From: Nitrosopumilus sp. UBA526
Lineage (GTDB): Archaea > Thermoproteota > Nitrososphaeria > Nitrososphaerales > Nitrosopumilaceae
NCBI GenBank assembly: GCA_002506665.1
Contig: DAXZ01000053.1
Coordinates: 47,966 to 111,965 of the forward strand
Direction of reading: 5' to 3'
DNA: 64,000 bases
In this document: piece after piece, positions 26,516-35,581 of the stretch
How positions within the stretch are numbered: position 1 is the first letter of the stretch
Layout of the letters: each line of letters begins with the position of its first letter
The notes under the pieces: model-generated
Database searches by the model: none
What the model was told of the DNA's origin: nothing
What the model saw: the letters and a program-made list of their open reading frames with translations, nothing else
Made by a program: the position numbers and the translations under genes

Positions 26516-27013
26516 CTAGTGTATCAATTCAGGATAAAGAGACATTGCACCTTTTGCAGTAATTGCCCCCATCTCTGAGAGATAGTATTTTTTTCCTTTT
26601 TTGATTACATGTTCTGCTATAACCAATTCATCCAAAAGTGTACTAGAATTCATAGGAACAGCGGATGTACTTTTTGTTGCACCGTTTTGTAACAGGTACA
26701 CAAGTATCTCCTCATTTCGGTCTGGTGTAGGGTAATACAGTGTACGAATTAACATTTTTTGCATGTCTATAGGTAATGATGATATTTCATCTCTTGATTT
26801 CATTTGAATGTGTGTTGTATGACCCAAATTTGTTATGTTGATCTTTTTTGATTCTAATTGTGTTTGGAATGCCTCTATCCACTCGAGTGCTTTTTGTACC
26901 GTTCTAAAATTTAATTTTGTTTCTTTGCTTATTTTGTTTATGGTATATTGTTGTCCGTTTTGAAGGATTTTCAATATCTGTGAAATTGCACTGCCAAGAT
27001 CAGTTCTATTCAT
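26516..27013 (-). CDS. Tandem winged-helix DNA-binding protein
   Basis: A 165-residue protein with two probable winged-helix domains. The first covers about 10-60: ILKILQNGQQYTINKISKET, followed by LNFRTVQKALEWIEAFQ. The second spans about 100-160 and ends GKKYYLSEMGAITAKGAMSL. Such proteins are usually transcription regulators. It has no neighbours in an operon and its targets are unknown. It converges on the PEFG-CTERM gene with an 84-base gap. Confidence 0.75.
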   Translation of the reverse strand: MNRTDLGSAISQILKILQNGQQYTINKISKETKLNFRTVQKALEWIEAFQTQLESKKINITNLGHTTHIQMKSRDEISSLPIDMQKMLIRTLYYPTPDRNEEILVYLLQNGATKSTSAVPMNSSTLLDELVIAEHVIKKGKKYYLSEMGAITAKGAMSLYPELIH

Positions 27014-27344
27014 TATACAGGATTATGGGAAATAATCATATGTCTGTTTAGGTTTTGATTATATGAAATTAAGAGAGAGATTAGCGCGTTGGCCTAAAAC
27101 CTAGCTGAAGCCTAACATGATTAGCATTCATTTTTTGATAAACCGTGTTGGCGTGTGGCATGACAGTCATGCACCTACCTAAGAAACTCTAGAAAACCCA
27201 CTCAGAGTATGCGTCAGCAATCTAGCTTGAAATCAGGCATGAGGCAGGCACTAGTATTATATCAAAGAAATTAAAATCATCATTTATGCAGATTATAAAT
27301 TATTTACAGGCACAAATCATGCACAGGATGGCAGGCGTGTAAAA
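27014..27344. other. Long 5' region before gatCAB, no gene seen
   Basis: These 331 bases hold no supported ORF. There is a TATA-like GATTATAAATTA near 27291-27302, about 45 bases before gatC. A near-perfect palindrome lies at 27158-27172 and is listed separately. A structured RNA is possible but I recognise none. Confidence 0.4.
27158..27172. other. Palindrome upstream of gatCAB
   Basis: GCATGAC, one A, then GTCATGC: perfect seven-base arms. It sits 172 bases before gatC. The size and symmetry suit a dimeric regulator site, but no partner regulator is identified. Confidence 0.3.
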
Positions 27345-27614
27345 ATGATTACAGAAAAAGAGATAGAGCATGTCTCAAGACTAATGAGAATAGACGTTGA
27401 TGACCACAAAGAGTATGTCGCCAAGGTGCATGCAGTAATAGAGTATTTTGACATACTAGACTCTGCCGGAGTAGAATCAGAAGAGATCTCAATGCCCGAG
27501 GTCTCAATATCAGGTCTGCGAAAAGATGTACATGTTCCATTTGATGAGAAACTAATTGAGAAATTAAACCACTACAAGGGTACGTATGTTCGTGCGCCAA
27601 AGATGTCCTCATGA
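27345..27614 (+). CDS. gatC: Asp/Glu-tRNA amidotransferase subunit C
   Basis: GatC is the small subunit that stabilises GatA and helps couple it to GatB. The 89 residues show the family pattern: ITEKEIEHVSRLMRIDV at the start, AVIEYFDILDSAGVE, and LRKDVHVPFDE towards the end. The stop overlaps the gatA start in an ATGA junction. In archaea GatCAB is generally the enzyme that makes Asn-tRNA(Asn), because Gln-tRNA is made by GatDE. Confidence 0.93.
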   Translation: MITEKEIEHVSRLMRIDVDDHKEYVAKVHAVIEYFDILDSAGVESEEISMPEVSISGLRKDVHVPFDEKLIEKLNHYKGTYVRAPKMSS

Positions 27615-29056
27615 ACCTAAAAATATCTGCCCTTGAGTATGTTCAGGGCGTAAAGAATGGAGATATCTCAGCAGAAGACTTTGTTGCACAAACCATGGAT
27701 AGAATAAAAAGCATAGACAATAATCTATGTGCATTTTTATCAATAAATGCAGATGCCGTCATACAGGCAAGAGAGATTGACAAAAAAATAAAGTCAGGCA
27801 AAAAGGTGGGTGACTGTTTTGGAATGCCCGTATCCATAAAGGACAACATTTGCATCAAGGATTCAAAGACCACGTGTGCATCAAAGATGCTTGAAAATTA
27901 TATCTCACCGTATGATGCAACGGTGATCAAAAGACTACGACAGCAGGATGCAATATTTGTAGGCAAGACAAACATGGACGAGTTTGCCATGGGATTCACA
28001 ACAGAGTTTAGCGCGTACGGTCCAAGCAAAAACCCGTGGAACCAGGACTATGTCCCCGGTGGCTCGTCAGGCGGTAGTGCAGTATCAGTTGGCGCCTTTG
28101 AGTGTGTGGCATCACTAGGTTCTGACACTGGTGGGTCTGTAAGAAATCCTGCAAGCTTTTGCTCTGCTGTGGGATACAAACCAACCTACGGTCTGATAAG
28201 CAGGTATGGTCTTGTATCATATGCCAACAGCATTGAGCAGATTGGCCCAATATGTCGAACCGTAAAGGATGCGGCATTTATGCTAAATATGATATCAGGG
28301 GTAGATTCCAACGATAACACCACCATAGACAGCAGGGGTACGGACTATCTACAAGATATCGAGTGCGACATTGAGGGTAAAAAGATAGGCATAGTAAAAG
28401 AGATGACAGGTGAGGGAACAGACCCTGCAGTATTATCAGCAACAAAGGATGCCATATCCAAACTAGAGGGCCTTGGTGCCATATGTGAGGAGGTCTCTGT
28501 TGGTATGACAAAGTATTCAGTTGCCGCATACTATACAATAACTGCAACTGAGGCAGGCAGTAATCTGGCAAGATATGATAATTTACGGTATGGCTATGAT
28601 TTCCCACTAGAGGGATACGAGTACAACTCGTACATTGCAAAGGCCAGGCGCAACTTTGGGCCAGAAGTAACACGAAGAATAATCATTGGCGGATTTGTGC
28701 CATCTGCAGGCCATGCAGGACGATATTTCCTCAAAGCACTAAAGGTAAAATCAAAACTCACAAAAGAGGTAAACGAGCTGTTCAAGAGATTTGACTTTCT
28801 AGTGTCCCCAACGGTACCTGTACTGCCCTTCAAGCTTGGAGAAAAAATTGACGACCCGGTATCACTATTGGCAATTGATATAAACACAGTAACTGCAAAT
28901 CTTACTGCAAAGCCTGCCGTCTCTGTACCATTCTCAAATCATAATGGTCTGCCAATAGGAATTCAGCTGATGGCAGACTCGTTGCAAGACAAGTCATTAC
29001 TACAAGCAGCATATGCGTTGGAGCAGACAGTTAGTTTACCAGAGGTGCCCATATGA
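27611..29056 (+). CDS. gatA: Asp/Glu-tRNA amidotransferase subunit A
   Basis: GatA is an amidase-signature enzyme that releases ammonia from glutamine or asparagine for transamidation. The 481 residues contain the catalytic triad Lys77 (PVSIKDN), Ser152 (PGGSSGGSA) and Ser176 (SDTGGSVRNP). Length is normal. It overlaps gatC by four bases upstream and gatB by four bases downstream (both ATGA-type junctions), so the three subunits are translationally coupled. Confidence 0.96.
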   Translation: MNLKISALEYVQGVKNGDISAEDFVAQTMDRIKSIDNNLCAFLSINADAVIQAREIDKKIKSGKKVGDCFGMPVSIKDNICIKDSKTTCASKMLENYISPYDATVIKRLRQQDAIFVGKTNMDEFAMGFTTEFSAYGPSKNPWNQDYVPGGSSGGSAVSVGAFECVASLGSDTGGSVRNPASFCSAVGYKPTYGLISRYGLVSYANSIEQIGPICRTVKDAAFMLNMISGVDSNDNTTIDSRGTDYLQDIECDIEGKKIGIVKEMTGEGTDPAVLSATKDAISKLEGLGAICEEVSVGMTKYSVAAYYTITATEAGSNLARYDNLRYGYDFPLEGYEYNSYIAKARRNFGPEVTRRIIIGGFVPSAGHAGRYFLKALKVKSKLTKEVNELFKRFDFLVSPTVPVLPFKLGEKIDDPVSLLAIDINTVTANLTAKPAVSVPFSNHNGLPIGIQLMADSLQDKSLLQAAYALEQTVSLPEVPI

Positions 29057-30453
29057 CCATGATAGGTCTAGAGATTCACTGCCAGCTGACAAACCTCAAT
29101 AGCAAGTTGTTTTGCTCGTGCAAGGCAAACTATAGAGGATGCGAGATAAATGAAAACATCTGCCCTGTCTGCATGGGACTGCCCGGAAGCCTGCCTAGAC
29201 TAAACCAAGAGGCAGTAAAAAAGGCAACAATGATTGCAATGGCGTTAAACTGCTCTACACCCCAAAGAATTGCATTCTTTAGAAAGAATTACTTTTATCC
29301 CGACTCGCCTAAAAACTTTCAGATAACACAGCTAAACATCTACGGGGACACAAGTGTCGGGGGTGCGGGCTCCATCACCGTAGGGGATAAAAAGATAAGA
29401 ATTACCCGAATCCAGCTAGAAGAAGACCCCGGACGACTAATCTATGAGGGAAGCTCGTCTAAAAATCTGATAACACTAGTTGATTACAACCGCGCAGGAA
29501 CGCCACTAGTTGAGATTGTCACAGAGCCAGACTTTGAGACGCCAAAGGAGCTACGAATATTTTTAAACATATTATCCGACATCCTTGCAAACCTTGCAGT
29601 CACAGACCCCACACTTGAGGGCGCAATGAAGGCAGATGCCAATGTGTCAATTGAGGGAGGCAACAAAGTTGAGATAAAGAACATTGGCTCTTTTCATGAC
29701 TTGGAAAAGGCAGTTCATTACGAGATTACAAGGCAGTCAAGTCTGCAGTCTAGACGGCGAGAGATAATTCAGGAGACGCGCCACTGGGATGAAAAGCGAA
29801 AGATAACAGTCTCTGCGCGCTCCAAAGAAGAAGATCTTGACTATAGATATTTCCTGGAAGGCGACATTCCATGGGTTAGGATTGAATCAGATATTCAAAC
29901 TGAGCTGCAAACAAAAATGCCTGAAAGCATTAGCTCCAAAAAGGAGAGATACACAAAGTACGGCATTACATCTCAGGTGGCAGACGTGCTGTCATCTGAC
30001 AAGTACTATTCAGACTTGTTTGAGAGATCACATACAGAATCAAACGCAAAAGAGATTGCAAATATAATCACAACTGACCTGATGGGGCTAGCAGACACCA
30101 AGGAGAGACGCCTGGCATCAAAGCTTGGCGCAGGTCATCTGCGAGACCTTGCCGACTCTGTACTGTCAGGAGCCATATCGCGCAACTCTGCCAAAGACGC
30201 GCTATATGACATGGTAAAGACAGGCAGAGAGCTAGGAGATGTAATTGTATCTTTGAACCTTGGAAATATCCTGGACAAACCAAAGTTGACTGAGATAATA
30301 TTGCAGGTATTGTCCGAGGAATCACAGGCAGTAGAGCAGGCAAAATCAAACCCAGAGACCGTCCATTATCTGGTAGGCAAGGTAATGAAAAAGACCGGTG
30401 GCAAGGCCGACCCACAGTTGACACTCGAGATCTTAGAGGCCAAGCTGGCATGA
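29053..30453 (+). CDS. gatB: Asp/Glu-tRNA amidotransferase subunit B
   Basis: GatB activates the misacylated Asp- or Glu-tRNA with ATP and transfers ammonia from GatA. The 466 residues begin MIGLEIHCQLTNLNSKLFC. They include CPVCMGLPGSLPRLN, VDYNRAGTPLVEIVTEPD and the helical C-terminal YqeY-like tail that contacts tRNA. The Cys residues near the N-terminus (CSCKA, CPVC) are consistent with the zinc site found in many GatB proteins. The acyl-CoA synthetase gene begins 42 bases downstream with its own weak TATA-like element, so it may or may not be part of the operon. Confidence 0.96.
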   Translation: MTMIGLEIHCQLTNLNSKLFCSCKANYRGCEINENICPVCMGLPGSLPRLNQEAVKKATMIAMALNCSTPQRIAFFRKNYFYPDSPKNFQITQLNIYGDTSVGGAGSITVGDKKIRITRIQLEEDPGRLIYEGSSSKNLITLVDYNRAGTPLVEIVTEPDFETPKELRIFLNILSDILANLAVTDPTLEGAMKADANVSIEGGNKVEIKNIGSFHDLEKAVHYEITRQSSLQSRRREIIQETRHWDEKRKITVSARSKEEDLDYRYFLEGDIPWVRIESDIQTELQTKMPESISSKKERYTKYGITSQVADVLSSDKYYSDLFERSHTESNAKEIANIITTDLMGLADTKERRLASKLGAGHLRDLADSVLSGAISRNSAKDALYDMVKTGRELGDVIVSLNLGNILDKPKLTEIILQVLSEESQAVEQAKSNPETVHYLVGKVMKKTGGKADPQLTLEILEAKLA

Positions 30454-30495
30454 CATACCCAACAGAAAAATACCCATTTTCTTAAAGGTGAGTCA

Positions 30496-32409
30496 TTGTC
30501 TGATTTTGAGTTTGTTCCAACGACAAAACAGATTCAAGAATCAAACATTTACAAATTTATGAAGAAACACCACATATCATCACTTGAGGAACTCACAGAG
30601 AGGGCCAAAGATTTAGAATGGTTCTGGAGGGCAGTAGATGAGGATATTGGCATAGTCTGGGATAAACGCTACACTCAGGTTTTAGATGTATCCCGAGGCA
30701 TTGCATGGTCTAAATGGTTCTCAGATGGCAGAACAAACATTTACAGCTCGTCTGTTGCAAAGTTTGCAAAGCTGACACCACAACAAACGGCATATCACTT
30801 TGTCTCTGAGGACGGCAAAAAATCAAGTATAACTTATGCAGAACTTGATTCCAAAGCATCAAAACTTGGAAATGCATTAAAGTCACTTGGAATACAAAAA
30901 GGGGATATCATTGCAATATATCTGCCAATGATTGAGGAGGCAATACTTTGTATACTTGCTGCCGCCAAGATAGGCGCAGTTCAGACGGTAATCTTTTCAG
31001 GGTATAGCTCAGAATCACTGCACATACGATTACAAGACTGTAACGCCAAGGTTCTCCTAGTTACTGATGGTTTTTACAGAAAAGGGCAGCCCGTATCCCA
31101 AAAGCAGGCAGTGGAGACGGCACTAAAAGATACAGCAGTAGAAAGACTAGTCATAGTACCATATATGGGAGTTGACAAGTACCCCGAGTCTGAAAAAAAC
31201 ATTCACTATGACAAACTCTTGGCAGGGCAAAGCAGCGTGTGCGATACCACATCATTAAATTCAGAAGATCCTCTGTTTATCTTGTATACGTCAGGTACCA
31301 CCGGCAAGCCAAAGGGCGTAATTCACACACACGGAGGTTTCTCTGTGTTTGCAGGTCATCAGGCAGCATATCTGGTTGACATTCAGCCACAAGATGTGGT
31401 TTTATGGCCCGCAGACATTGGATGGATTACAGGTCTGGTATGGAATGTGTACGGCATGCTCATCATGGGGGCAGGTGCAGTAATTTATGACGGCGCACTT
31501 GACTATCCAACACAGGATAGAATCTGGCAGATGCTCTCAGAGTATGAGGCAACAATCTTTGGAATATCCCCCACTGCAGTAAGATATTTCAAAAAAAATA
31601 ACATTACACCGCGGGAAAAATTTGTACTAGATAAAATAAAAAACATTCCAACCACGGGAGAGCCACTTGATGAGGACTCTTGGTGGTGGCTCTATGAAAA
31701 AGTCGGTGACTCCAAGATTCCAATCATGAATCTCTCCGGGGGGACTGAGATTGGCGGTGCAATGCTATCAGTTTTGCCCGGCATGAAACTAAGACCGTCC
31801 ACTGTAGGGATGCCAGTACCTGGAATGAGTCTTGATGTAGTAGATGAGAATCAAAAGACGATACACCAGACAAACGGATATCTCATAGTGAGGGCTCCTT
31901 GGCCTGCAATGACTAGGGGACTGTTAAATGACGACTCGGGGTATCTAAAGACATACTGGTCAAGATTTGAGAATGTCTGGTTTCATGGGGATTACGTATA
32001 CGTTGATGGAGACAATTTATGGTATATGCGGGGGAGGACTGATGATGTAATCAACGTCTCAGGCCACAGACTGAGTACTGCTGAAATTGAGCATGCCATA
32101 ATATCTCACAGCAAGATATCAGATGCCGCATCAGTTGCCATCCCAGACAAACTGACAGGTGAGGCAATTGTCATATTTTTTGTATCAGACGATATGGTAT
32201 CAAAAGAAGAGATATCCCAATATATCTCTGAGAAGATAGGCAAGGTGGCAAGACCAAAGCATATCATCAGACTCTCTGATCTTCCAAAGACTCGAACAGG
32301 CAAGATAATGCGCAGACTGTTACGTGCTAGGCTACTTGGAGAGGAACCCGGCGATATATCCTCACTTGAAAACCCCAAAGTGTTGGCTGAGATTGCGAAA
32401 TTAGGTTGA
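30496..32409 (+). CDS. AMP-forming acyl-CoA synthetase (acetyl-CoA synthetase-like)
   Basis: Activates a short-chain carboxylic acid to its CoA thioester with ATP through an acyl-adenylate. The 637 residues have the ACS N-terminal domain, the phosphate loop YTSGTTGKPKGVIHTHGG, ADIGWITG, and the C-terminal catalytic Lys in RTGKIMRRLLR (about 603). Size and N-terminus fit acetyl-/propionyl-CoA synthetases. In Thaumarchaeota related AMP-forming enzymes coexist with the ADP-forming synthetases of the 3-hydroxypropionate/4-hydroxybutyrate cycle; the substrate here (acetate, propionate, 3-hydroxypropionate) is not fixed by sequence. TTG 30496 is the only sensible start. Confidence 0.88.
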   Translation: MSDFEFVPTTKQIQESNIYKFMKKHHISSLEELTERAKDLEWFWRAVDEDIGIVWDKRYTQVLDVSRGIAWSKWFSDGRTNIYSSSVAKFAKLTPQQTAYHFVSEDGKKSSITYAELDSKASKLGNALKSLGIQKGDIIAIYLPMIEEAILCILAAAKIGAVQTVIFSGYSSESLHIRLQDCNAKVLLVTDGFYRKGQPVSQKQAVETALKDTAVERLVIVPYMGVDKYPESEKNIHYDKLLAGQSSVCDTTSLNSEDPLFILYTSGTTGKPKGVIHTHGGFSVFAGHQAAYLVDIQPQDVVLWPADIGWITGLVWNVYGMLIMGAGAVIYDGALDYPTQDRIWQMLSEYEATIFGISPTAVRYFKKNNITPREKFVLDKIKNIPTTGEPLDEDSWWWLYEKVGDSKIPIMNLSGGTEIGGAMLSVLPGMKLRPSTVGMPVPGMSLDVVDENQKTIHQTNGYLIVRAPWPAMTRGLLNDDSGYLKTYWSRFENVWFHGDYVYVDGDNLWYMRGRTDDVINVSGHRLSTAEIEHAIISHSKISDAASVAIPDKLTGEAIVIFFVSDDMVSKEEISQYISEKIGKVARPKHIIRLSDLPKTRTGKIMRRLLRARLLGEEPGDISSLENPKVLAEIAKLG

Positions 32410-32480
32410 ATTAATCTCACTCTTTGATATTGACTATTTCACATTTTATCTATAATTTCACTATATCTAACATAACATCA

Positions 32481-33839
32481 TTGAAGTTCATAGTTGACCA
32501 GCAAGTAGAGGACATTGAGATGCCTGAAAACCTAAAGCTAAACACGTTCTTAGACGAGTTTCATTCTGACTGCCCACACCCAGAGTGTAATTTTGGCTTT
32601 TATGGATTTGCCTTTGGCCAGTCCCCGTTTCCTGTTCCCCAGCCGATTCAAGACGCATTGATAAAAAATGCAGACAAGGGGGCATATGCTGCTGTCCCCG
32701 GAATTCCTGAGCTGCGACATGCCATCTCAAAGTACAATAGACACTATTTCAAAATGGATATTGCGCCTGAGAGAATCTATGTGGGACCCGGAACCAAGGA
32801 GCTTGTCTTTAATCTTTTAGAGGTGTTGCATGGTACTGTAATTCTGCCTACGCCTGCATGGTTGGGCTATCTTCCACAGATAAGATTCCTAAAGAAAAAT
32901 TATCACATGCTACCAACACGTGCAAACAAAAAGATATCCCCTGTTGATCTTCGGAAACTAGCACTACGGTTACAAGACCGACAAAAGATACTGATACTAA
33001 ACAATCCCCACAATCCTACGGGACTACTCTATGACAGACTAGAGTTGGAGGAGATTGCAGATGTGTGCAGGGAGCAAAATATTACCGTAATATCTGATGA
33101 GATTTATGCACTTACCACATATGATTTCTCAAGATTTGTCAGCATGGGCAAGATATACCCAGAAGGGACATTTGTCACAAACGGCCTATCAAAGTCCCAT
33201 GCAGCAGGGGGATACAGACTAGGCTATGTAATCTTTCCACAGCATACAATAGAATTGAGGGAACAGTTCAAAAAGATACTTGCAACAGAATACACCGCAG
33301 TATCAACACCAATTCAGCATGCCGCAGTTGCGGGATTTGAGATAAGCAAAGAGTTGGATGACTATTTTGTAGCAACTCGCAACATTCATCAGATGATGGG
33401 TGATTACACATATCACGCACTAGGTGCAATTGACGGTGTAAAGACGACAAAGCCTGATGCCACATTTTATCTGCTTGCTGACTTTAATGCCTTTGCAGAT
33501 GACCTGCACAAGATACACATCACCACGTCTCAAAAACTGTCTGAATCCCTCATAGTTCATCCATATCATACGGCAATTGTGGGCGGTGACAGTCTTGTAT
33601 TGGAACGGACAGACTTTAGCGCAAGAATTGCCTATGTCGACTATGACGGGGTTTTGGTATATCAAAAGTATCTGCAAAACAGGCCAAAGTCCAGCTCTGA
33701 AAGGACAGAGTTTGTACGAAATAACGCACCAAAGATAGTTGCAGGAATTGACATGATTGCAGAGTTTTTTAATAATCTAAAAAGAGACAACATTGCCAAG
33801 CTAGAGACCAAAAAGAGTTCTCTTGTAGCTACAGACTAG
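32481..33839 (+). CDS. Class I/II aminotransferase, PLP-dependent
   Basis: A fold-type I PLP enzyme. It shows ILNNPHNPTGLLYDRLELEE (cofactor contact), ISDEIYALTTYD and the Schiff-base Lys in NGLSKSHAAGGYRLGYV. The donor/acceptor pair is not determinable; aspartate-type aminotransferases are the nearest pattern. The frame is open from TTG 32424, but a TATA-like CTATAATTTC (near 32450) lies about 28 bases before TTG 32481, which I take as the start. ATG 32520 would also keep the core. The C-terminal end (PKSSSERTEFVRNNAPKIV) extends beyond typical lengths. Confidence 0.85.
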   Translation: MKFIVDQQVEDIEMPENLKLNTFLDEFHSDCPHPECNFGFYGFAFGQSPFPVPQPIQDALIKNADKGAYAAVPGIPELRHAISKYNRHYFKMDIAPERIYVGPGTKELVFNLLEVLHGTVILPTPAWLGYLPQIRFLKKNYHMLPTRANKKISPVDLRKLALRLQDRQKILILNNPHNPTGLLYDRLELEEIADVCREQNITVISDEIYALTTYDFSRFVSMGKIYPEGTFVTNGLSKSHAAGGYRLGYVIFPQHTIELREQFKKILATEYTAVSTPIQHAAVAGFEISKELDDYFVATRNIHQMMGDYTYHALGAIDGVKTTKPDATFYLLADFNAFADDLHKIHITTSQKLSESLIVHPYHTAIVGGDSLVLERTDFSARIAYVDYDGVLVYQKYLQNRPKSSSERTEFVRNNAPKIVAGIDMIAEFFNNLKRDNIAKLETKKSSLVATD

Positions 33840-33934
33840 TGAAAATTACACAGTTTTTGCAAAATCATACAAACCAATGTATTAAACCGAGATGCAAAAC
33901 TTTGAACTGGTGCAAAATTTCCATACCTGCAACT

Positions 33935-34324
33935 CTATTCTGACTCGCGTTTTATCTTCTTTTTTAATTCCAAGTTCTCTTTTAGCAGTTTATCATTCTC
34001 AATCTGTAGTGTCTCCATAGAATTTTGTCTTGTGTATGCCGGATGCCCCGGTGGAATTACAGTCGAGTTCATAGTTAGCAAACTTGATGCATACTGCTGA
34101 TACATGTGCTGGAATCCTGCTAGTCTCTGCCTGGCGGCATCAATTCTTGTTATCTGCTCTCTGAGCGGATTCTCATAAACTCCAAACATTGGGTTTGAGC
34201 GTCGGGCTGGGGGAAGTCTAGGAAACTGCAAAGCCGGATGCACAATATCAGGATTTAGGCCATAAAGGTCACGCATATGATTTGTAATCTGCTTATCCAC
34301 GAATATGTCTCCATTATCTGCCAT
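33935..34324 (-). CDS. Unknown protein with C-terminal coiled coil
   Basis: A 129-residue soluble protein. The N-terminal two-thirds is Pro- and Arg-rich (LPPARRSNPMFGVYENPLRE). The last 30 residues (QIENDKLLKENLELKKKIK) have a heptad pattern typical of a coiled coil and probably mediate oligomerisation. I do not recognise the family. It is divergent from the 48-residue Cys protein at 34443, and a palindrome lies in the shared intergenic region. Confidence 0.62.
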   Translation of the reverse strand: MADNGDIFVDKQITNHMRDLYGLNPDIVHPALQFPRLPPARRSNPMFGVYENPLREQITRIDAARQRLAGFQHMYQQYASSLLTMNSTVIPPGHPAYTRQNSMETLQIENDKLLKENLELKKKIKRESE

Positions 34325-34383
34325 ATTTGTGGCTTGCCTTAGTGGCCATTTGATATACCATTAGGTTTAACCTCGGGCATTTT

Positions 34384-34398
34384 AGCTCAACTTGAGCT
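34384..34398. promoter_or_regulatory. Palindrome in a divergent intergenic region, possible operator
   Basis: AGCTCAA, one C, then TTGAGCT: perfect seven-base arms. It lies between divergent genes at 34324 and 34443. Two GATCGC-GAT direct repeats occur just after it (about 34400 and 34430). A regulator site is plausible but unproven. Confidence 0.35.
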
Positions 34399-34442
34399 GA
34401 TCGCAGATCCTTATAGATTCCTGTTTTAGATCGCTGATACAC

Positions 34443-34589
34443 ATGGAACGCCCAAAAAAATCATGCCTCAAGTGCAAAAGAGACATTCAGGAAAGAGACC
34501 TGCACAAGATTGTAATCTATGTCATCCAAGACAGATTTACAGAACATCATTACGAGCACGTAGAATGTCCTGACAGCTTTACCGTATAA
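34443..34589 (+). CDS. Small Cys/His protein, probable metal binder
   Basis: A 48-residue ORF starting MERPKKSCLKCKRDIQERD. It has a CLKC pair near the start and, near the end, HHYEHVEC with a further Cys and several His residues, forming a plausible zinc site. A short run of hydrophobic beta residues (KIVIYVIQD) lies between. It converges with the cyclase gene, whose stop is 14 bases away. Too short for domain-level identification, but the Cys arrangement makes it a likely real gene. Confidence 0.6.
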   Translation: MERPKKSCLKCKRDIQERDLHKIVIYVIQDRFTEHHYEHVECPDSFTV

Positions 34590-34602
34590 CAGTTCTCTCT
34601 CT

Positions 34603-35382
34603 CTAGTCTTTAAACTCGAATACGTTGTAAATCTCACCACTGGTTCTAGAGCGATACTTCCATTCGTCTTGCGTCCATACTATCTGCACAAAGTCTCGCT
34701 TTGATGCCAAGCCTAGTTTTTCATACACATCACTACCAATGAGAATTTGGTCGGGTTTTGCCATGGTTTGTATCTTGGATGCAATGTTCATTGCCGGCCC
34801 CATCAAATCCACATGCGAATTCTTGACATCAGCGCCATACCTTACTACAATGTTCTTGCCAGAGTCAACTCCAATCTTTACCATCAAATCAGGATAGTCA
34901 TACTGATTGAGAACTGGGTTGATTCCCTTTTCAATAATTGCAAGCATTGACTGTGCGCATTCTACGGCATTCTCAGATGCAAGCACGCCATTGCCTTTTA
35001 CAACAAAGTATCCTATTACGGCATCGCCTACAAACTTTAGTACATATCCGGCATGCTGTCGTATTACTGCGGCCATCTCTTGTGAGAAAGAGCTTACGAT
35101 AGTTGCAATCTTTTCTTCAGGCATCTCAAGTGTCATCGTAGTTGAACCAACCAGGTCTACATAAAGCACCACCATGTCTAGTTTTGAAAAGACATTCTTT
35201 CTCAAAAAGCTGTCTGATTCGTCAATAAATCCAGAATATTCGTATCCGCGCTTGAGTGCCCCCCAGACGCGCTTTTGTGTCTCTAGAATCATGGTGTCAG
35301 GATCCATCTTTTCTGAGCTCTGTCTTGGCTGCATATCTACAGAGTCAGACTGGTCATCTAAAGACTCATCTTTGCCAGTCAT
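34603..35382 (-). CDS. Class III adenylate/guanylate cyclase domain protein
   Basis: A 259-residue protein with one class III nucleotide cyclase domain (about 70-235). Both metal-binding Asp positions are visible: VVLYVDLVGST (Asp76) and KFVGDAVIGYF (Asp120). A dimer-forming segment with VDLMGPAMNIASKIQ follows. The first 60 residues are acidic and disordered-looking. There is no membrane segment, so it is cytoplasmic. Product (cAMP or cGMP) is uncertain, and so is whether it is catalytically active. A 40-residue zinc ribbon gene ends two bases upstream, forming a two-gene unit. Confidence 0.9.
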   Translation of the reverse strand: MTGKDESLDDQSDSVDMQPRQSSEKMDPDTMILETQKRVWGALKRGYEYSGFIDESDSFLRKNVFSKLDMVVLYVDLVGSTTMTLEMPEEKIATIVSSFSQEMAAVIRQHAGYVLKFVGDAVIGYFVVKGNGVLASENAVECAQSMLAIIEKGINPVLNQYDYPDLMVKIGVDSGKNIVVRYGADVKNSHVDLMGPAMNIASKIQTMAKPDQILIGSDVYEKLGLASKRDFVQIVWTQDEWKYRSRTSGEIYNVFEFKD

Positions 35383-35384
35383 GC

Positions 35385-35507
35385 CTACTCTAGTGGAAAA
35401 TCCACCTCACATCTAGGGCATTTACCCCTCTTTCCTTTGTATCCTTTATGATAATACTCTGTAATATTCTCATTGCAGTTATCACAGATAATCTTCGAGT
35501 CATCCAT
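35385..35507 (-). CDS. Small zinc-ribbon protein upstream of the cyclase
   Basis: A 40-residue ORF from ATG 35507 with CDNC and CPRC pairs, i.e. a four-Cys zinc ribbon (about 8-33) with a Lys-rich loop (YKGKRGK). Its stop is two bases before the cyclase ATG, so the two are almost certainly cotranscribed and perhaps translationally coupled. It may bind nucleic acid or modulate the cyclase. Neither role is shown. Confidence 0.65.
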   Translation of the reverse strand: MDDSKIICDNCNENITEYYHKGYKGKRGKCPRCEVDFPLE

Positions 35508-35581
35508 ACCTAAAATGTATGGTTTTATCTATTTAGATTTAGTGATGAAGGTTTAAGGCAAGTGGCATATCGCTTGTCATT

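Noticed and set aside
27014..27344. Possible structured RNA upstream of gatC
   Set aside because: Looked for RNase P, SRP and C/D-box signatures and saw none; only one short palindrome.
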